Assembly: GCA_035361075.1 (NCBI GenBank)
Contig: DAOSBX010000004.1
Span: forward strand, 57,532 to 121,531
Source of the DNA: Candidatus Hydrogenedens sp.
GTDB lineage: Bacteria; Hydrogenedentota; Hydrogenedentia; Hydrogenedentales; Hydrogenedentaceae
Direction of reading: 5' to 3'
Length of the DNA: 64,000 bases
The translations under genes were made by a program, and so were the position numbers. The notes under the pieces are model-generated. The model saw only the letters and a list, made by a program, of their open reading frames with translations. It was not told where the DNA came from and did no database searches. Shown one piece after another: positions 20,801-29,558 of the stretch. Every line of letters begins with the position of its first letter. Within the stretch, counting starts at the first letter, position 1.

Positions 20801-21336
20801 TGGCTATTACAGGATTCTGCTTCCTTATGGGACAACACGATCCTTTAGGTCCCTGGGCAAGGGTATGGCATACATGGTTCGGATATGTAGCCTGTGCTGG
20901 CGTCATCTTTATCTTCCTCTCCTGGGTAGCATTTATGTTCCCTGCTAAGGGAGATCTCCGCTGGCTATTGAAAGCGGGTGGTTATTTAGGCGGTGTTAAA
21001 GGACACGTCCCAGCAGGAAAATTCAACGCTGGTCAAAAAATCCTGTTCTGGTTAGCAATACTTGCATCAGGCACCTGTGGAGTAACAGGCGTTGTTATGG
21101 GACTTAATCGCGGTACCCACTTCCTGAATCAAGAGATATACTATACCATCCATGATATATCCGCACTTGTTATGATTCTGGTACTTATTGCTCACATTTA
21201 CTTAGCTGCCTTCGTTGTACCTCATAGTCTACGGGCTATTTTTGGAGGAAAAGTAAGTGATATATGGGCAAAAGAACATCATTCCCTTTGGGCATTTACC
21301 GTAATAGACGAAAAAAACAATTCAACCGAGCACTAA
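17896..21336 (+). CDS. eight-heme cytochrome c fused to a membrane cytochrome b domain
   Basis: 1,146 residues with an N-terminal signal segment (about residues 8-26). Eight CxxCH heme sites are visible: CGACH (112), CGVCH (186), CFICH (237), CMFCH (309), CIDCH (341), CKQCH (374), CTACH (403) and CTDCH (860). The first seven form a cluster. Residues about 480-850 have no heme and include a Pro/Gln/Glu-rich stretch near 640-690. Five hydrophobic helices between about 915 and 1125 carry histidines (ERIAHA, VWHTWFGY, IHDISAL, IAHIYLA) like FdnI/cytochrome b561-type quinol-linked subunits. It probably moves electrons between the quinone pool and periplasmic hemes. The terminal acceptor is unknown, and I could not match it to a named reductase. 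Confidence 0.85.
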   Translation: MSKSWKSYIPCLVFTLVLLPIISIPAKDISEPLQNIIENYDKYIGRDLVINNRAPNAKVIRTLPLSCPPFHLRDKNGDIIDPTKNPDGTPVDPNLPVQQQGIPRAVSTKQTCGACHPYDRITHGYHFQMGRDELYPPTDPTGGIPKDKSPGFFGKWLSLYQRELVGKNFENPDQIDMTPFNWIVDCGVCHPGGGPAEYDRSGKNYEKFKKANPLVGTFGDGDYYESPWEKTGVVEADCFICHLEDYEYSIRAQQIKKWNFEYASTAAAGFGYVWGSTIDGQQPKVYYNKSLFRADGTVHLHIRRPTDRQCMFCHDMSSVQKRGISWHSPYMQDVHTEQGLKCIDCHHGDIRHNFAKGSSSIQTIRDDLDNTTLSCKQCHDQQEKGAPYPEHKGLPPLHLERIDCTACHITHRPFLPVSIIDPLTGKAMTLPEIQDMSYLGASEFGGFWGWIRSRDDANLIFPYTKEQLQQAKEYTISNDDNIRKLFKDALLKDLPEGAIKVSDFIQQNNELESPESRGLMLIVLSQLVRPAKEAYPVVVFRNQAYSYDTGQIRELKATPQPKRPGATIIESSFDLGRNKQDGKIYAQNTQVSTYWVYIDKEEVRPVLLKDMKKAYDWLTLPEYTFRLYPSQPKNGQTAPPLPENPLKQAQQPATSENTGALQAQVPNPEENTTRKKTAEEIRQQTEMEENLKVAIQEKIKVYSASDAKPLKIYDDNNDTFPEVNTQEEIGLFAWALKQTVPYLKDKDLYYLRGTTVFRVTVKGGDNPYEFEFLDMERIGENKPFIAITRYEQKEEPGEFSWDKPKQVWSPVEMRLCSPYEAEIVQIEPKAYPSIMAMAKPLEWTVSHGVEPATRAYGAKGCTDCHSENSSFFMGSMLVDPFSEDGTPKYVTLWSVLGYNISNLKLGAWREGVLKKYAPWIVLIQLLLILIHYVLIGRKEGTPVGKPNVLRFRGYERIAHAIAMISVTFLAITGFCFLMGQHDPLGPWARVWHTWFGYVACAGVIFIFLSWVAFMFPAKGDLRWLLKAGGYLGGVKGHVPAGKFNAGQKILFWLAILASGTCGVTGVVMGLNRGTHFLNQEIYYTIHDISALVMILVLIAHIYLAAFVVPHSLRAIFGGKVSDIWAKEHHSLWAFTVIDEKNNSTEH

Positions 21337-21385
21337 ACTACAAATAAAAAACTCTTATACCTTAACATACCATCAGGAATAAAAA

Positions 21386-21952
21386 ATGAAAATTCTATCC
21401 ATATTAGGTAGTCCCAGAAAAAATGGGAATACAGCACATGCATTAAGCTATATTGAAGAACAACTCAAACAACAAAAACACGAAATTAAACACATCCACG
21501 TCTCAAATTTATCCATTGAAGGATGTAGAGAATGTTATTGGTGTAAAAAAGAAGATTCTTTTCTATGCTGTAATAACGATGACGCTATTCCTTTATTAAA
21601 TGATATGATTGAAGCAGATGCTATTATCTTCTCAGCACCGACTTTTTGCTGGGGTTTTCCTGCACAAATGAAAGCACTCCTTGACCGTATGTTCTGTTTA
21701 ATCTCATGGGAAGAAGGCAGTACCGAAAGCAAATCCTTATTAGAAGGCAAAACAATGGCACTCATTGTAACCGCAGGCGGTGAAATAAAAAACAATGCAG
21801 AACTTTTAGGAATTGCTTTCAACAACATGGTCGAATTCATGAATTGCAAATCCGCAGGAGTCGTATATATTGCCCCATGCGAAGGTGTCCGCTCTGTCAA
21901 TGATGTGATTAAACGACAATTAGACGAAGTAGCCAAAAACTTAATTGGCTAA
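21386..21952 (+). CDS. flavodoxin-fold NAD(P)H:FMN reductase / iron-sulfur flavoprotein-like
   Basis: 188 residues. The N-terminus MKILSILGSPRKNGNTAHAL is the FMN-phosphate-binding loop of the NADPH-dependent FMN reductase family, and APTFCWGFPAQMKALLDRMF is the second conserved segment. A cysteine group (CRECYWCKK with CC 14 residues later, about residues 47-64) sits where iron-sulfur flavoproteins bind a cluster, but the spacing is not diagnostic. It lies 49 bases after the cytochrome gene on the same strand and probably belongs to the redox cluster as a cytoplasmic flavin-dependent partner. Confidence 0.82.
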   Translation: MKILSILGSPRKNGNTAHALSYIEEQLKQQKHEIKHIHVSNLSIEGCRECYWCKKEDSFLCCNNDDAIPLLNDMIEADAIIFSAPTFCWGFPAQMKALLDRMFCLISWEEGSTESKSLLEGKTMALIVTAGGEIKNNAELLGIAFNNMVEFMNCKSAGVVYIAPCEGVRSVNDVIKRQLDEVAKNLIG

Positions 21953-22143
21953 CAACATCAAAAAACACACCTCAAAACAATTACTCCACCTACTAATTCC
22001 CATAAGAATAATAGAAATATTATCACCCACATATATTATTTTTCGTTTGTTTTTTCATAATATCTTGCATTTATTCAAAATTTTTAAAATGACAAAAACT
22101 GGTTCTTAATCATAATGAAAAAAAATGTAAAATACTTGCAAAA

Positions 22144-22172
22144 TTGACAAATATATGATAATATGTTATTAT
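22144..22172 (+). promoter_or_regulatory. sigma70-type promoter for the lipoprotein gene
   Basis: A perfect -35 box TTGACA (22144-22149) is separated by 17 bases from TATTAT (22167-22172). The lipoprotein start codon is at 22224, so the leader would be about 45 bases and includes the AGGAGG ribosome site at 22212-22217. Confidence 0.65.
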
Positions 22173-22223
22173 CACATAAACAACATATATAACCAAAAAA
22201 TAAGAAACGTTAGGAGGAAGGTT

Positions 22224-24886
22224 ATGAAAAGCACAAAGTTATTACTCATGGGTCTTGCTGTATTCATTCTAATTACAGCCTCAGGATGTAGACCAACTCT
22301 TTTCTTGGAGCCATCCACTTTGGATTTTGGTAGCTCCGAACAACAAAAACATTTGAGGTATGGAATGGTAGTGTAAACACTACTATGAATTTTCAGATTT
22401 CAAAAGACCAAACATGGATTACAATTAATCCTGAATCTGGTTCCAGTAATGGACCATCAGATAGAAAGATAATCACAGTTCAGGTGTCCCGAGATGGGCT
22501 ACAAAGCGGTCAATATACAGGAACAATAACAGCAAAATCGTCACGAGGTGGTTCTAAAACTGTTGAAGTAAAAATGACCGTTGGAACTCCCCAGCCATCA
22601 GAAGGAGAAGGAAGCAAAGAGGGAAGCAAAGAAGGAACTCAAGAGGGAACTCAGGAGGGAACCCAGGAAGGAACTCAAGAGGGAGAAATCGAAGGGCAAC
22701 CGGAGTCCAATATATCCATAACGGGTTGGATAAATGATACAGATACAAATCCTGTAGCATACGCAACTGTTGAATTAGTAAGTACAAATTTTAAGGTATA
22801 TTCCGACCAAACTGGATTATACATAATAGAAGATGTCCCCAAAGGTACTTATGTGCTTTCTGTTAATAAAGAAGGGTATGCCCCTTATAGTGCTGAAGTT
22901 GAAGTCGGGGACATACTTCCAGTGACAGTAAATGTTATTCTCGTAAAACAAGTAAAAGTTCAGGATATCCCTAATATAGAAAGTGGTGCCACTGTTACAG
23001 ACTCAAAAGGAAATGCCATAACAATTCCACCTAATTCAGTGTTTGATGAAGTTGGGAATCCCGTAACAGGTCCTGTTGAGGTATATATTACTCCTCTGGA
23101 TTTCACTCAACCCAATGATATTTTAGCCTTCCCAGGAGGTTTTCAGGGGGTTTCTACCAGCAAGCAAGGAGAACAAGTTGATTTAGAATCATATGGATTA
23201 GCAGACTTTACATTGAAACAGGACGGTAAAGAGATGAAATTAGACACTTCTGCAAAAGCAAATGAACCAGCGGAGATAACGCTTGACCTTCCCGATGATT
23301 CGCCCCTGAATGCCGGAGAGGAAGTACCCTTATGGTATTTTGATGAAGAAAAAGGGGTCTGGATAGAGTCTGGCAAAGGAACCGTTTATGATAAAGAAGG
23401 AAATAAATATTATAAAGCATCCATCCAGCACTTGTCATGGTGGAATTGTGATGCTCCTATTACGGAAAAAACCTGTATCCAGGGCTATATCAAAGATAAG
23501 GAAGGAAAACCTGTAATGGGTGCAGTAGTTAAAGCAATTGGGGTTTCCTATAATGGTGTCACTGTCGTCTACTCTGACGTTACCGGTTTCTTCTGTGTTG
23601 ATGTCAAGGGGAATTCCAGAGTCATCATTGAAGTATATTTGGTCGGTTCTCAAATTCCTGTATATCAAAAAGAAATTGATGCAAATACAAGTGGAAATTC
23701 ATGTGAAACAGATAACTGTATTGAACTGGATGACATTACTGCAGGATTTAATAGTTGCATTCAGGGAACAGTTACGGATAGCGATGGGAATCCCTTAGAA
23801 AATGTGACCGTTCGTTCTTCCTCAGGAACAGAAACCATTACAGACGGGGCAGGGCATTATTGCCTTGAGGCGATTGGGGATATGCCCATTACAGTATATG
23901 TAATTAGTCGTCCTCCGGTAACTGTTGTTTCGCGAACAAATACTTCTTGTCCTGCAGGTGATTGTGTGGTCGCAGACATAAAGGTAGAATATCCCAAAGA
24001 TGGTTCTTATGTCGGAATTATGAACACAACTTTAAAAAATAAACAAAACTCACAAACAAAAGTAACCCAGTACTTAATTTCGTCCTCAGCAGTCTTTGCT
24101 TCATTTGGGGCAAATCTGGTACCCCCAATAAATGACCTGTGTTCTGTTCAAACCTTCCAATATGAAATTTCACAAGAACAACAGGATTTGTCTCAGGGCC
24201 TTCCGCAGATTAATTGGTCAGGGCTTGACCCCGGCGCCCCCGGCTTGTTCCAGTCTGCAGGTAAATCGGTTGATATGGTGAGAATGTCAGATACACATGT
24301 GCAAGAAACTGAGATGGTCCAGCCATGGATGTATTCTATTTTTGTTCTGGATTATACGCAAACAATTTCTACAACAAGTACACAACCTAATTTTACTGCA
24401 TCCTGGCCCGGTGGTTTTGATATAGAGGAATTTTCAGTGAACGGGCAAATTCCGCCCCCGTTAGAAGTTACTTCTCCAGAAATAAAACAGAGTCCTGTTT
24501 ATGGACCAACTTTTGATTTCGACCCCAGTCAAGATTTGAACATAACATGGAACGCCCCCGTAACACCTGTTCCCGGAAGTTTTATCGAGGTGTCTCTCTC
24601 TGGAAAAAGTTATACTTTCAATGAACAAGGGGAGGTAGTTAATGTAGTAGTCATTGAATGTACCCTCAATGATGATGGGTCCCATGTAATTTCAAAAGAT
24701 TTACTCCAACAACTACCTGTTGGGACTTTTGCACAGCCCGCGTATATCGTTCTGACGATTTCTCGTTGTAACTTACAAGAATTTCCTGTCCCATTAGTAA
24801 AAGGCGGTAATGGGAAATTTGTAGTTACTGCACAAAATATGTTGTCAGCCATTAATTCCCCAAATATACCTATTCCTGTCAAATAG
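22224..24886 (+). CDS. multidomain surface lipoprotein, apparently split by a one-base frameshift
   Basis: ATG at 22224 follows AGGAGG by 6 bases. The lipoprotein signal ends in the lipobox TASGC. The frame stops at 22374-22376, but the +1 register continues the domain directly: reading one extra A in the run at 22345-22349 gives QQKTFEVWNGSVNTTMNF and joins the frame ending at 24886. The domains are a BACON-like Ig module (TWITINPESGS), an EGSKEGTQEG linker (repeats near 22610-22690), a carboxypeptidase-regulatory-like beta domain, a ZU5/FAM171-like block (GNAITIPPNSVF), and two more regulatory-like domains opening CIQGYIKD and CIQGTVTD. No enzyme is seen; a cell-surface binding or scaffold role is inferred. 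The frameshift may be an assembly error, a mutation or slippage. Confidence 0.8.
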
Positions 24887-24906
24887 TCTGTTAAAGCCTT
24901 TTAATG

Positions 24907-24949
24907 AAAGACTACGCCCTGCCTTTTTTTAGCAGGGCGTAGTCTTTTT
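24907..24949 (+). terminator. strong intrinsic terminator
   Basis: A perfect 16-bp stem, AAAGACTACGCCCTGC (24907-24922) with its complement at 24932-24947, closes a 9-base T-rich loop and runs into a T tract. It lies 20 bases after the lipoprotein stop codon and should end that transcript. Confidence 0.92.
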
Positions 24950-25068
24950 ATTCCCTTTACTATGAACATTCACCACCAAATTTGAAATACCTTCCATCAG
25001 ACCTGTAATTTATAAAGATAAAAGCATAACATAACTTAAAAATTATAAAGTTATAAGGATAAAAAGCT

Positions 25069-26853
25069 ATGCGATTTTTAATATGTACCTTTATTCTTCT
25101 TTTTGGAGAAAATATAATAGCGGAAAATCAGGTTCCATACGCTATTAATGTAATTGACATGGGGGCAAAAAATGATGGTTCAGCGGATGCGACACAGGTA
25201 TTTCAACAGGCATTAGATAAAGCCAGTGAAATTGGGGGTGGCATGGTTCTTGTTCCTGCGGGAACATATAAAATTTTGGGCAATTTAAAAATTCCAGCAG
25301 GTGTAACATTACAGGGAACATTTCGGACACCTCCCACTTCTCATTATCCCAACAAACCGAATTTGGTAGGGTCTGTTCTCCATGCGTATGCAGGAAAAAA
25401 TCAACCAGAGGCAGAACCTTTTATTACCCTTGCTGGTAATAATGCTACATTAGCGGGATTTATCATATCCTACCCCGAATGGTCGAAAGATACGGTTCCT
25501 CCTATCCCTTATCCACCTGCAGTTTATTCAAAAGGGACAACAGATGTAGCAGTTTATGATTGCTGTATTATAAATCCCTATGAAGCGATTCACTTTCAAG
25601 ACTCTGCCCGAATGATGATTCGGAATGTTTTTGGCTACCCATCATTTCGCGGATTATACATTGACGCATGCTATGATATTTCCCGTGTTGAAAACTGCCA
25701 TTTCTGGCCCTTTGGTGTTACCTACCAACCGAATGACCCGTATTGCCTCTGGATAAATGAGAATGGTACTGCTTTTGAATTTGCCCGAACGGATTGGCAA
25801 TATGTCACTCATACTTTTTGTTTCGGTTATGGTGTAGGATATAAATTCTCAAAAACGAAAAATGGTGCCTGTAATGGCAGTTTTTTAGGGATAGGAGCGG
25901 ATTGTTGTCGTCGTGCGGTATTGGTCGAGGACTTACAACCTTTCGGTTTGCTAATAACTAATGGTGAGTTTGTAGGCAGATGGGAAAGTAGTGATTCTGC
26001 TGGTATTGAAATAGTTCCAGAGGCAGGGAATGGAAAAATTAGCCTTATCAATTGTGCCTTTTGGGGACCTTTAGACCGATGTATCTGGCATCGAAGTGCT
26101 AAAACACAGCTGACAGCCATCGGTACTAATTTTTGGGAATGGGATATTAATGGTAAAGGACACCCTGCAATTCAGGTTGACCGTGGAAAAGCCATTATTC
26201 AAGGGAACACCTTTGCTTTGGGGTTGCTACATGTGATAGTCAGCAAATACTGCACATCTGCTATTATCACTGGAAATCAGGCAGAAGGTGGGTTATTTGT
26301 TATCAATCATGCAGGTGAGAAAACACAGATGGCTATGAATGAACCGCCACCAAGCCCACCCAAAAAAAGTTGTTTGAAGAATTATATCCTGAAAATTGGC
26401 AGTGTAGGAGACCAAACTTTTGTTGACAACTGGCACGGTTCAGAAAATGGCTCCGAATGGAAAAAAGTTGGGACTACAAAACGTTGGTCAAAAAAACAAT
26501 CTATTATTCGTATACCTGTCATACCTAACAAGGAATACACCCTCACTATTGATTTGTATATTCCATCACCAGCAAAACATCCTGATAATGCTATCTTATT
26601 AAATGATGAGAAGATTATATCTTTAGCAGATATAGAAGGTTTTCAAAAAGTAACAGCAAAAATACCTGCCCAACCAATGGATTTTATTATACTTAGTATC
26701 TGCTCAAATACATGGTCTCCTCAACAACAAGACCCATCATCAAGTGATAAACGTCAATTAGGTATTGCTGTAAGTGAAATTCAGATGAAAACATGTTTTG
26801 CACCAGGCAAACCATTCATATTGAATAACCTCTTCAAATCCATTCCCAAATAA
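25069..26853 (+). CDS. secreted pectate-lyase-like right-handed beta-helix protein
   Basis: 594 residues with a short signal peptide (about residues 1-18). The segment INVIDMGAKNDGSADATQVF (about residues 27-46) is the conserved opening of the pectate_lyase_3/GH28-like beta-helix family, and VLVPAGTYKILGNLKIPAG is the first rung. The middle shows repeated short strands with Asn and Cys turns. The last 150 residues (from about 445) look like a separate beta-sandwich, possibly carbohydrate-binding. It may degrade or bind polysaccharide; catalytic residues cannot be assigned by eye. It is isolated from the upstream gene by the terminator. Confidence 0.78.
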   Translation: MRFLICTFILLFGENIIAENQVPYAINVIDMGAKNDGSADATQVFQQALDKASEIGGGMVLVPAGTYKILGNLKIPAGVTLQGTFRTPPTSHYPNKPNLVGSVLHAYAGKNQPEAEPFITLAGNNATLAGFIISYPEWSKDTVPPIPYPPAVYSKGTTDVAVYDCCIINPYEAIHFQDSARMMIRNVFGYPSFRGLYIDACYDISRVENCHFWPFGVTYQPNDPYCLWINENGTAFEFARTDWQYVTHTFCFGYGVGYKFSKTKNGACNGSFLGIGADCCRRAVLVEDLQPFGLLITNGEFVGRWESSDSAGIEIVPEAGNGKISLINCAFWGPLDRCIWHRSAKTQLTAIGTNFWEWDINGKGHPAIQVDRGKAIIQGNTFALGLLHVIVSKYCTSAIITGNQAEGGLFVINHAGEKTQMAMNEPPPSPPKKSCLKNYILKIGSVGDQTFVDNWHGSENGSEWKKVGTTKRWSKKQSIIRIPVIPNKEYTLTIDLYIPSPAKHPDNAILLNDEKIISLADIEGFQKVTAKIPAQPMDFIILSICSNTWSPQQQDPSSSDKRQLGIAVSEIQMKTCFAPGKPFILNNLFKSIPK

Positions 26854-26877
26854 CCCTCTTGATAGGAGTAAACATAT

Positions 26878-27081
26878 ATGATCCGTGTCATTGTTAACGA
26901 TGAAGAGACGTTACTCCCTGATGGAGCCAATATAAGTACATTATTGAAAGAAAAAAATCTTGAAGGGAAAACGGTCGTTGTTGTAATAAATGATGAGATT
27001 GTGGAACATACAAAATATGACATAACCTACCTAAAAGAAGGCGACCAAATTGAAATTGTTCGGATTGTAGGAGGCGGTTAA
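26878..27081 (+). CDS. thiS: sulfur carrier protein ThiS
   Basis: 67 residues with the ubiquitin-like beta-grasp pattern: MIRVIVNDEE at the start, a middle VVVVINDEIVEH strand, and a C-terminus VRIVGGG. The terminal Gly-Gly is thiocarboxylated to deliver sulfur for the thiazole ring of thiamine. Its stop is separated by one base from the thiE start, so the two are translationally linked. ThiG, ThiF and ThiH are not in the window. Confidence 0.9.
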   Translation: MIRVIVNDEETLLPDGANISTLLKEKNLEGKTVVVVINDEIVEHTKYDITYLKEGDQIEIVRIVGGG

Positions 27082-27082
27082 G

Positions 27083-27733
27083 ATGACCTTAAAAGAACGA
27101 ATGGAAAAATTTCAACAAACAGATTTATATGTCGTTATAACCGAAAAACTATGTAAAGGACGTTCTTCCCTCTATGTGCTTGAAGAATGCATGAAAGCAG
27201 GAGTTAAAATTGTACAATTCCGCGAGAAAGGTGGAGATGATCGCGAAAAATACGAAAAAGCCATTCAATTTCGGAATATCACCAACGATTATGGTTCCTT
27301 ATTAATTATTGATGACCGAGTTGATTTGGCATTGGCAGTAAATGCGGATGGAGTACATTTAGGCCAAAAAGATTTACCCATTTATAAAATAAGAGAACTT
27401 GCACCAGAACTAATAATTGGTGCATCAACCCATAATTTAGAACAAGCCCTTACTGCACAAGAACAAAAAGCCTCATATGTAAATATTGGTCCTATTTTCC
27501 CTACACAAACAAAAACAGACACAGCCACACCATTGGGACTTGATACCATAGGGAAAATAGCACCCTACTTAAAAATACCCTTTACATGTATGGGCGGTAT
27601 TAAATTAGACAATATTGATTTGGTTCTTAAATATGGAGCACGTCACATTGCAGTTGTCACCGCAGTAACAGAGGCAGAAAATATTCAATATACCGTAAAA
27701 CAAATAAGAGACAAAATCCTTTCTGTTCACTAA
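27083..27733 (+). CDS. thiE: thiamine-phosphate synthase
   Basis: 216 residues, the usual length. ThiE joins hydroxymethylpyrimidine diphosphate and thiazole phosphate to make thiamine phosphate in the cytoplasm. Motifs: LYVVITEKLC, VKIVQFREKG, IIDDRVDLALAVNADGVHLGQ split over residues 75-97, GASTHN, and YVNIGPIFPTQTK before the phosphate-binding glycine loop FTCMGGI. It is paired with thiS one base upstream. Confidence 0.92.
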   Translation: MTLKERMEKFQQTDLYVVITEKLCKGRSSLYVLEECMKAGVKIVQFREKGGDDREKYEKAIQFRNITNDYGSLLIIDDRVDLALAVNADGVHLGQKDLPIYKIRELAPELIIGASTHNLEQALTAQEQKASYVNIGPIFPTQTKTDTATPLGLDTIGKIAPYLKIPFTCMGGIKLDNIDLVLKYGARHIAVVTAVTEAENIQYTVKQIRDKILSVH

Positions 27734-27893
27734 ATTAAAATGTTACATAGAAACCACAGAAAATAGATATACTGAGAATGAATACTTAGAAATTAAATTT
27801 ATTTCTTAGTACTTTCGTTTTACTCTTTACAAAATTATTAAGTAAGATATAATAAGGTTTTGAAATCTATTATATTTTTTAGGAGAAAAATAT

Positions 27894-28448
27894 ATGATGG
27901 TATATTACGTCTTTTTTTACGGTGGTGATGCTATCATTTCATTACTCGTTTTTATTGTTTATATTCTTCTTATTATTGGTGCGATAAAAGAGTATCGTTG
28001 GATTCGCGGTCGCATTTCCCGAATGCAATTAGAGGGAGCAGTGATAATGTTTCTGGGAACAATTGCAAAATGGATTGTACTTAACCAGTTTTTTGGTTTA
28101 GACCGTCTACAAAGTGAGGAATGGGCTTATTGGTTCAACCGTGGAGAACTCGGTTTATTTTTAGTTGGACTTATCTTGTTCGGACTGGGCTTTTTCTTAT
28201 CTCGCAGACCACGACCAGGACTTAAACCTTGGAATGCAGGTATTAAACGATTAACGATAATAAGTTTCATTCTTATATTAGGTTTCAGTATACTAACATG
28301 GTTTCACTTATATGCACGATGGTTTAATTTTGCATGGGAGTATGGTCGTGTACTTTTCAGCGTCGCTTTATATCCCTTCGCCATCGGTTACCTAAAACAA
28401 GAACGGAATCCTTCAGTACCACCCCCTGAAATTAAGGACTTAATATAA
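27894..28448 (+). CDS. membrane protein of unknown function
   Basis: 184 residues with four or five hydrophobic helices: about residues 5-30, 46-62, 82-100, 118-138 and 150-166. AGGAG stands 7 bases before the first of two ATG codons. I do not recognise a family. It is followed 42 bases later by a HisG-like gene on the same strand, which may be co-transcribed. Confidence 0.7.
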   Translation: MMVYYVFFYGGDAIISLLVFIVYILLIIGAIKEYRWIRGRISRMQLEGAVIMFLGTIAKWIVLNQFFGLDRLQSEEWAYWFNRGELGLFLVGLILFGLGFFLSRRPRPGLKPWNAGIKRLTIISFILILGFSILTWFHLYARWFNFAWEYGRVLFSVALYPFAIGYLKQERNPSVPPPEIKDLI

Positions 28449-28489
28449 TTATTAACACAAAAAACTTAGATAGTATTAGGAATAAAGAG

Positions 28490-29530
28490 ATGATTGACAA
28501 ATTAATTATTGGTATGCCAGCGGGCTCATTAGCAGACCCGAATCGTGGAGGCAATTTAGTTAATTTGCTTAAATATTCAGGCTTCCCTACAAAAGGTTAT
28601 GACCAAGGGGGACCGACCTCATTTCCTTTGCATTCCTTTTTAGTAGGCTGGGACGGCAGACCACAAGAATTTGGAACACAATTATCCATTGGAGAGATTG
28701 ACCTTGCTATTGCTGGTGATGATTGGATTTTAGAACGTACATTGGAACTGAAAACAGAATACAACCAGTCCTGTCCATTGAAACGTGTTTTAGCTTTGGG
28801 ACGTGGCGCGGTACGTCTGGTCATTATTTACAGACCACAGCCCACTTCTTATGATGAGTGGTTCAAAGATTTATTAGAGCGTGAACAATTGGTTACCATG
28901 GTTGCAGAAATGCCATATATAGCTTTAGATTGGTTCCAGAAAAAAAGTAAATCATTAGGATTTGAGAACAAATTTAAAAACTTTTCAATCCAGAAATTTA
29001 AGACACCACCACGAATTGAACAGGGAATCGTTATTTATGAAACATGGGGTAAAACAGAAGCCAAAGTTTATCAAAGTTCAGTAGATTTTGGGTTAGAAAT
29101 AACCCAGTCAGGTTCTGCCATACGCAACTATAGCCTCGAAATAGGAGAAGAAGTATTACGTTCAGAATCAGCTGTCTATGTCCGAGAAGATTTAAAGGAA
29201 TATAAGGACAAATATGAAATTGCTCGCATGTTTCTGCTGAATCTATATGGTGCGATGCATGCAGAAAGAAGAGTTCTGCTTTTCTTTAATGCTCCAATCG
29301 AAGCAATGGAAAAGATAACTCAATATCTGAAAGAAAAACATTTATTTGCAGATGAACCAACAATCAATCGCGGGACTAATTTTGCTGAATTTAGTGTTCA
29401 GTTATGTGTTGATGATAAGGAAACACCTTTGGCAAAGGTACGTTATGAACTTATGCTATTAGGTGCTCGTTCGCTGGAGACCGTTCCTTTGGAATCGAGT
29501 ATTCCAGGTCTGGAAGTAGTAGACATTTAA
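28490..29530 (+). CDS. ATP phosphoribosyltransferase (HisG)-like protein
   Basis: 346 residues. Features of HisG are MPAGSLADPN at the N-terminus, AIAGDDWILE near residue 75 in place of the usual GITG-type segment, DFGLEITQSGSAIRNYSLEI (about 202-221) as the PRPP-loop region (normally VSTGxTLR), and a C-terminal ferredoxin-like domain from about residue 265, as in long-form HisG. The PRPP loop is divergent and no other histidine gene is present. It may be the authentic first enzyme of histidine synthesis or a paralogue with changed substrate. Confidence 0.68.
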   Translation: MIDKLIIGMPAGSLADPNRGGNLVNLLKYSGFPTKGYDQGGPTSFPLHSFLVGWDGRPQEFGTQLSIGEIDLAIAGDDWILERTLELKTEYNQSCPLKRVLALGRGAVRLVIIYRPQPTSYDEWFKDLLEREQLVTMVAEMPYIALDWFQKKSKSLGFENKFKNFSIQKFKTPPRIEQGIVIYETWGKTEAKVYQSSVDFGLEITQSGSAIRNYSLEIGEEVLRSESAVYVREDLKEYKDKYEIARMFLLNLYGAMHAERRVLLFFNAPIEAMEKITQYLKEKHLFADEPTINRGTNFAEFSVQLCVDDKETPLAKVRYELMLLGARSLETVPLESSIPGLEVVDI

Positions 29531-29558
29531 TTATGGGCTTACAATAGAGATATCACTA

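Noticed and set aside
22977..23000. ESGAT in the lipoprotein as an ApbE flavinylation site
   Set aside because: The third position is Glu instead of a hydrophobic residue, and the segment is part of a ZU5-like strand followed by ITIPP.
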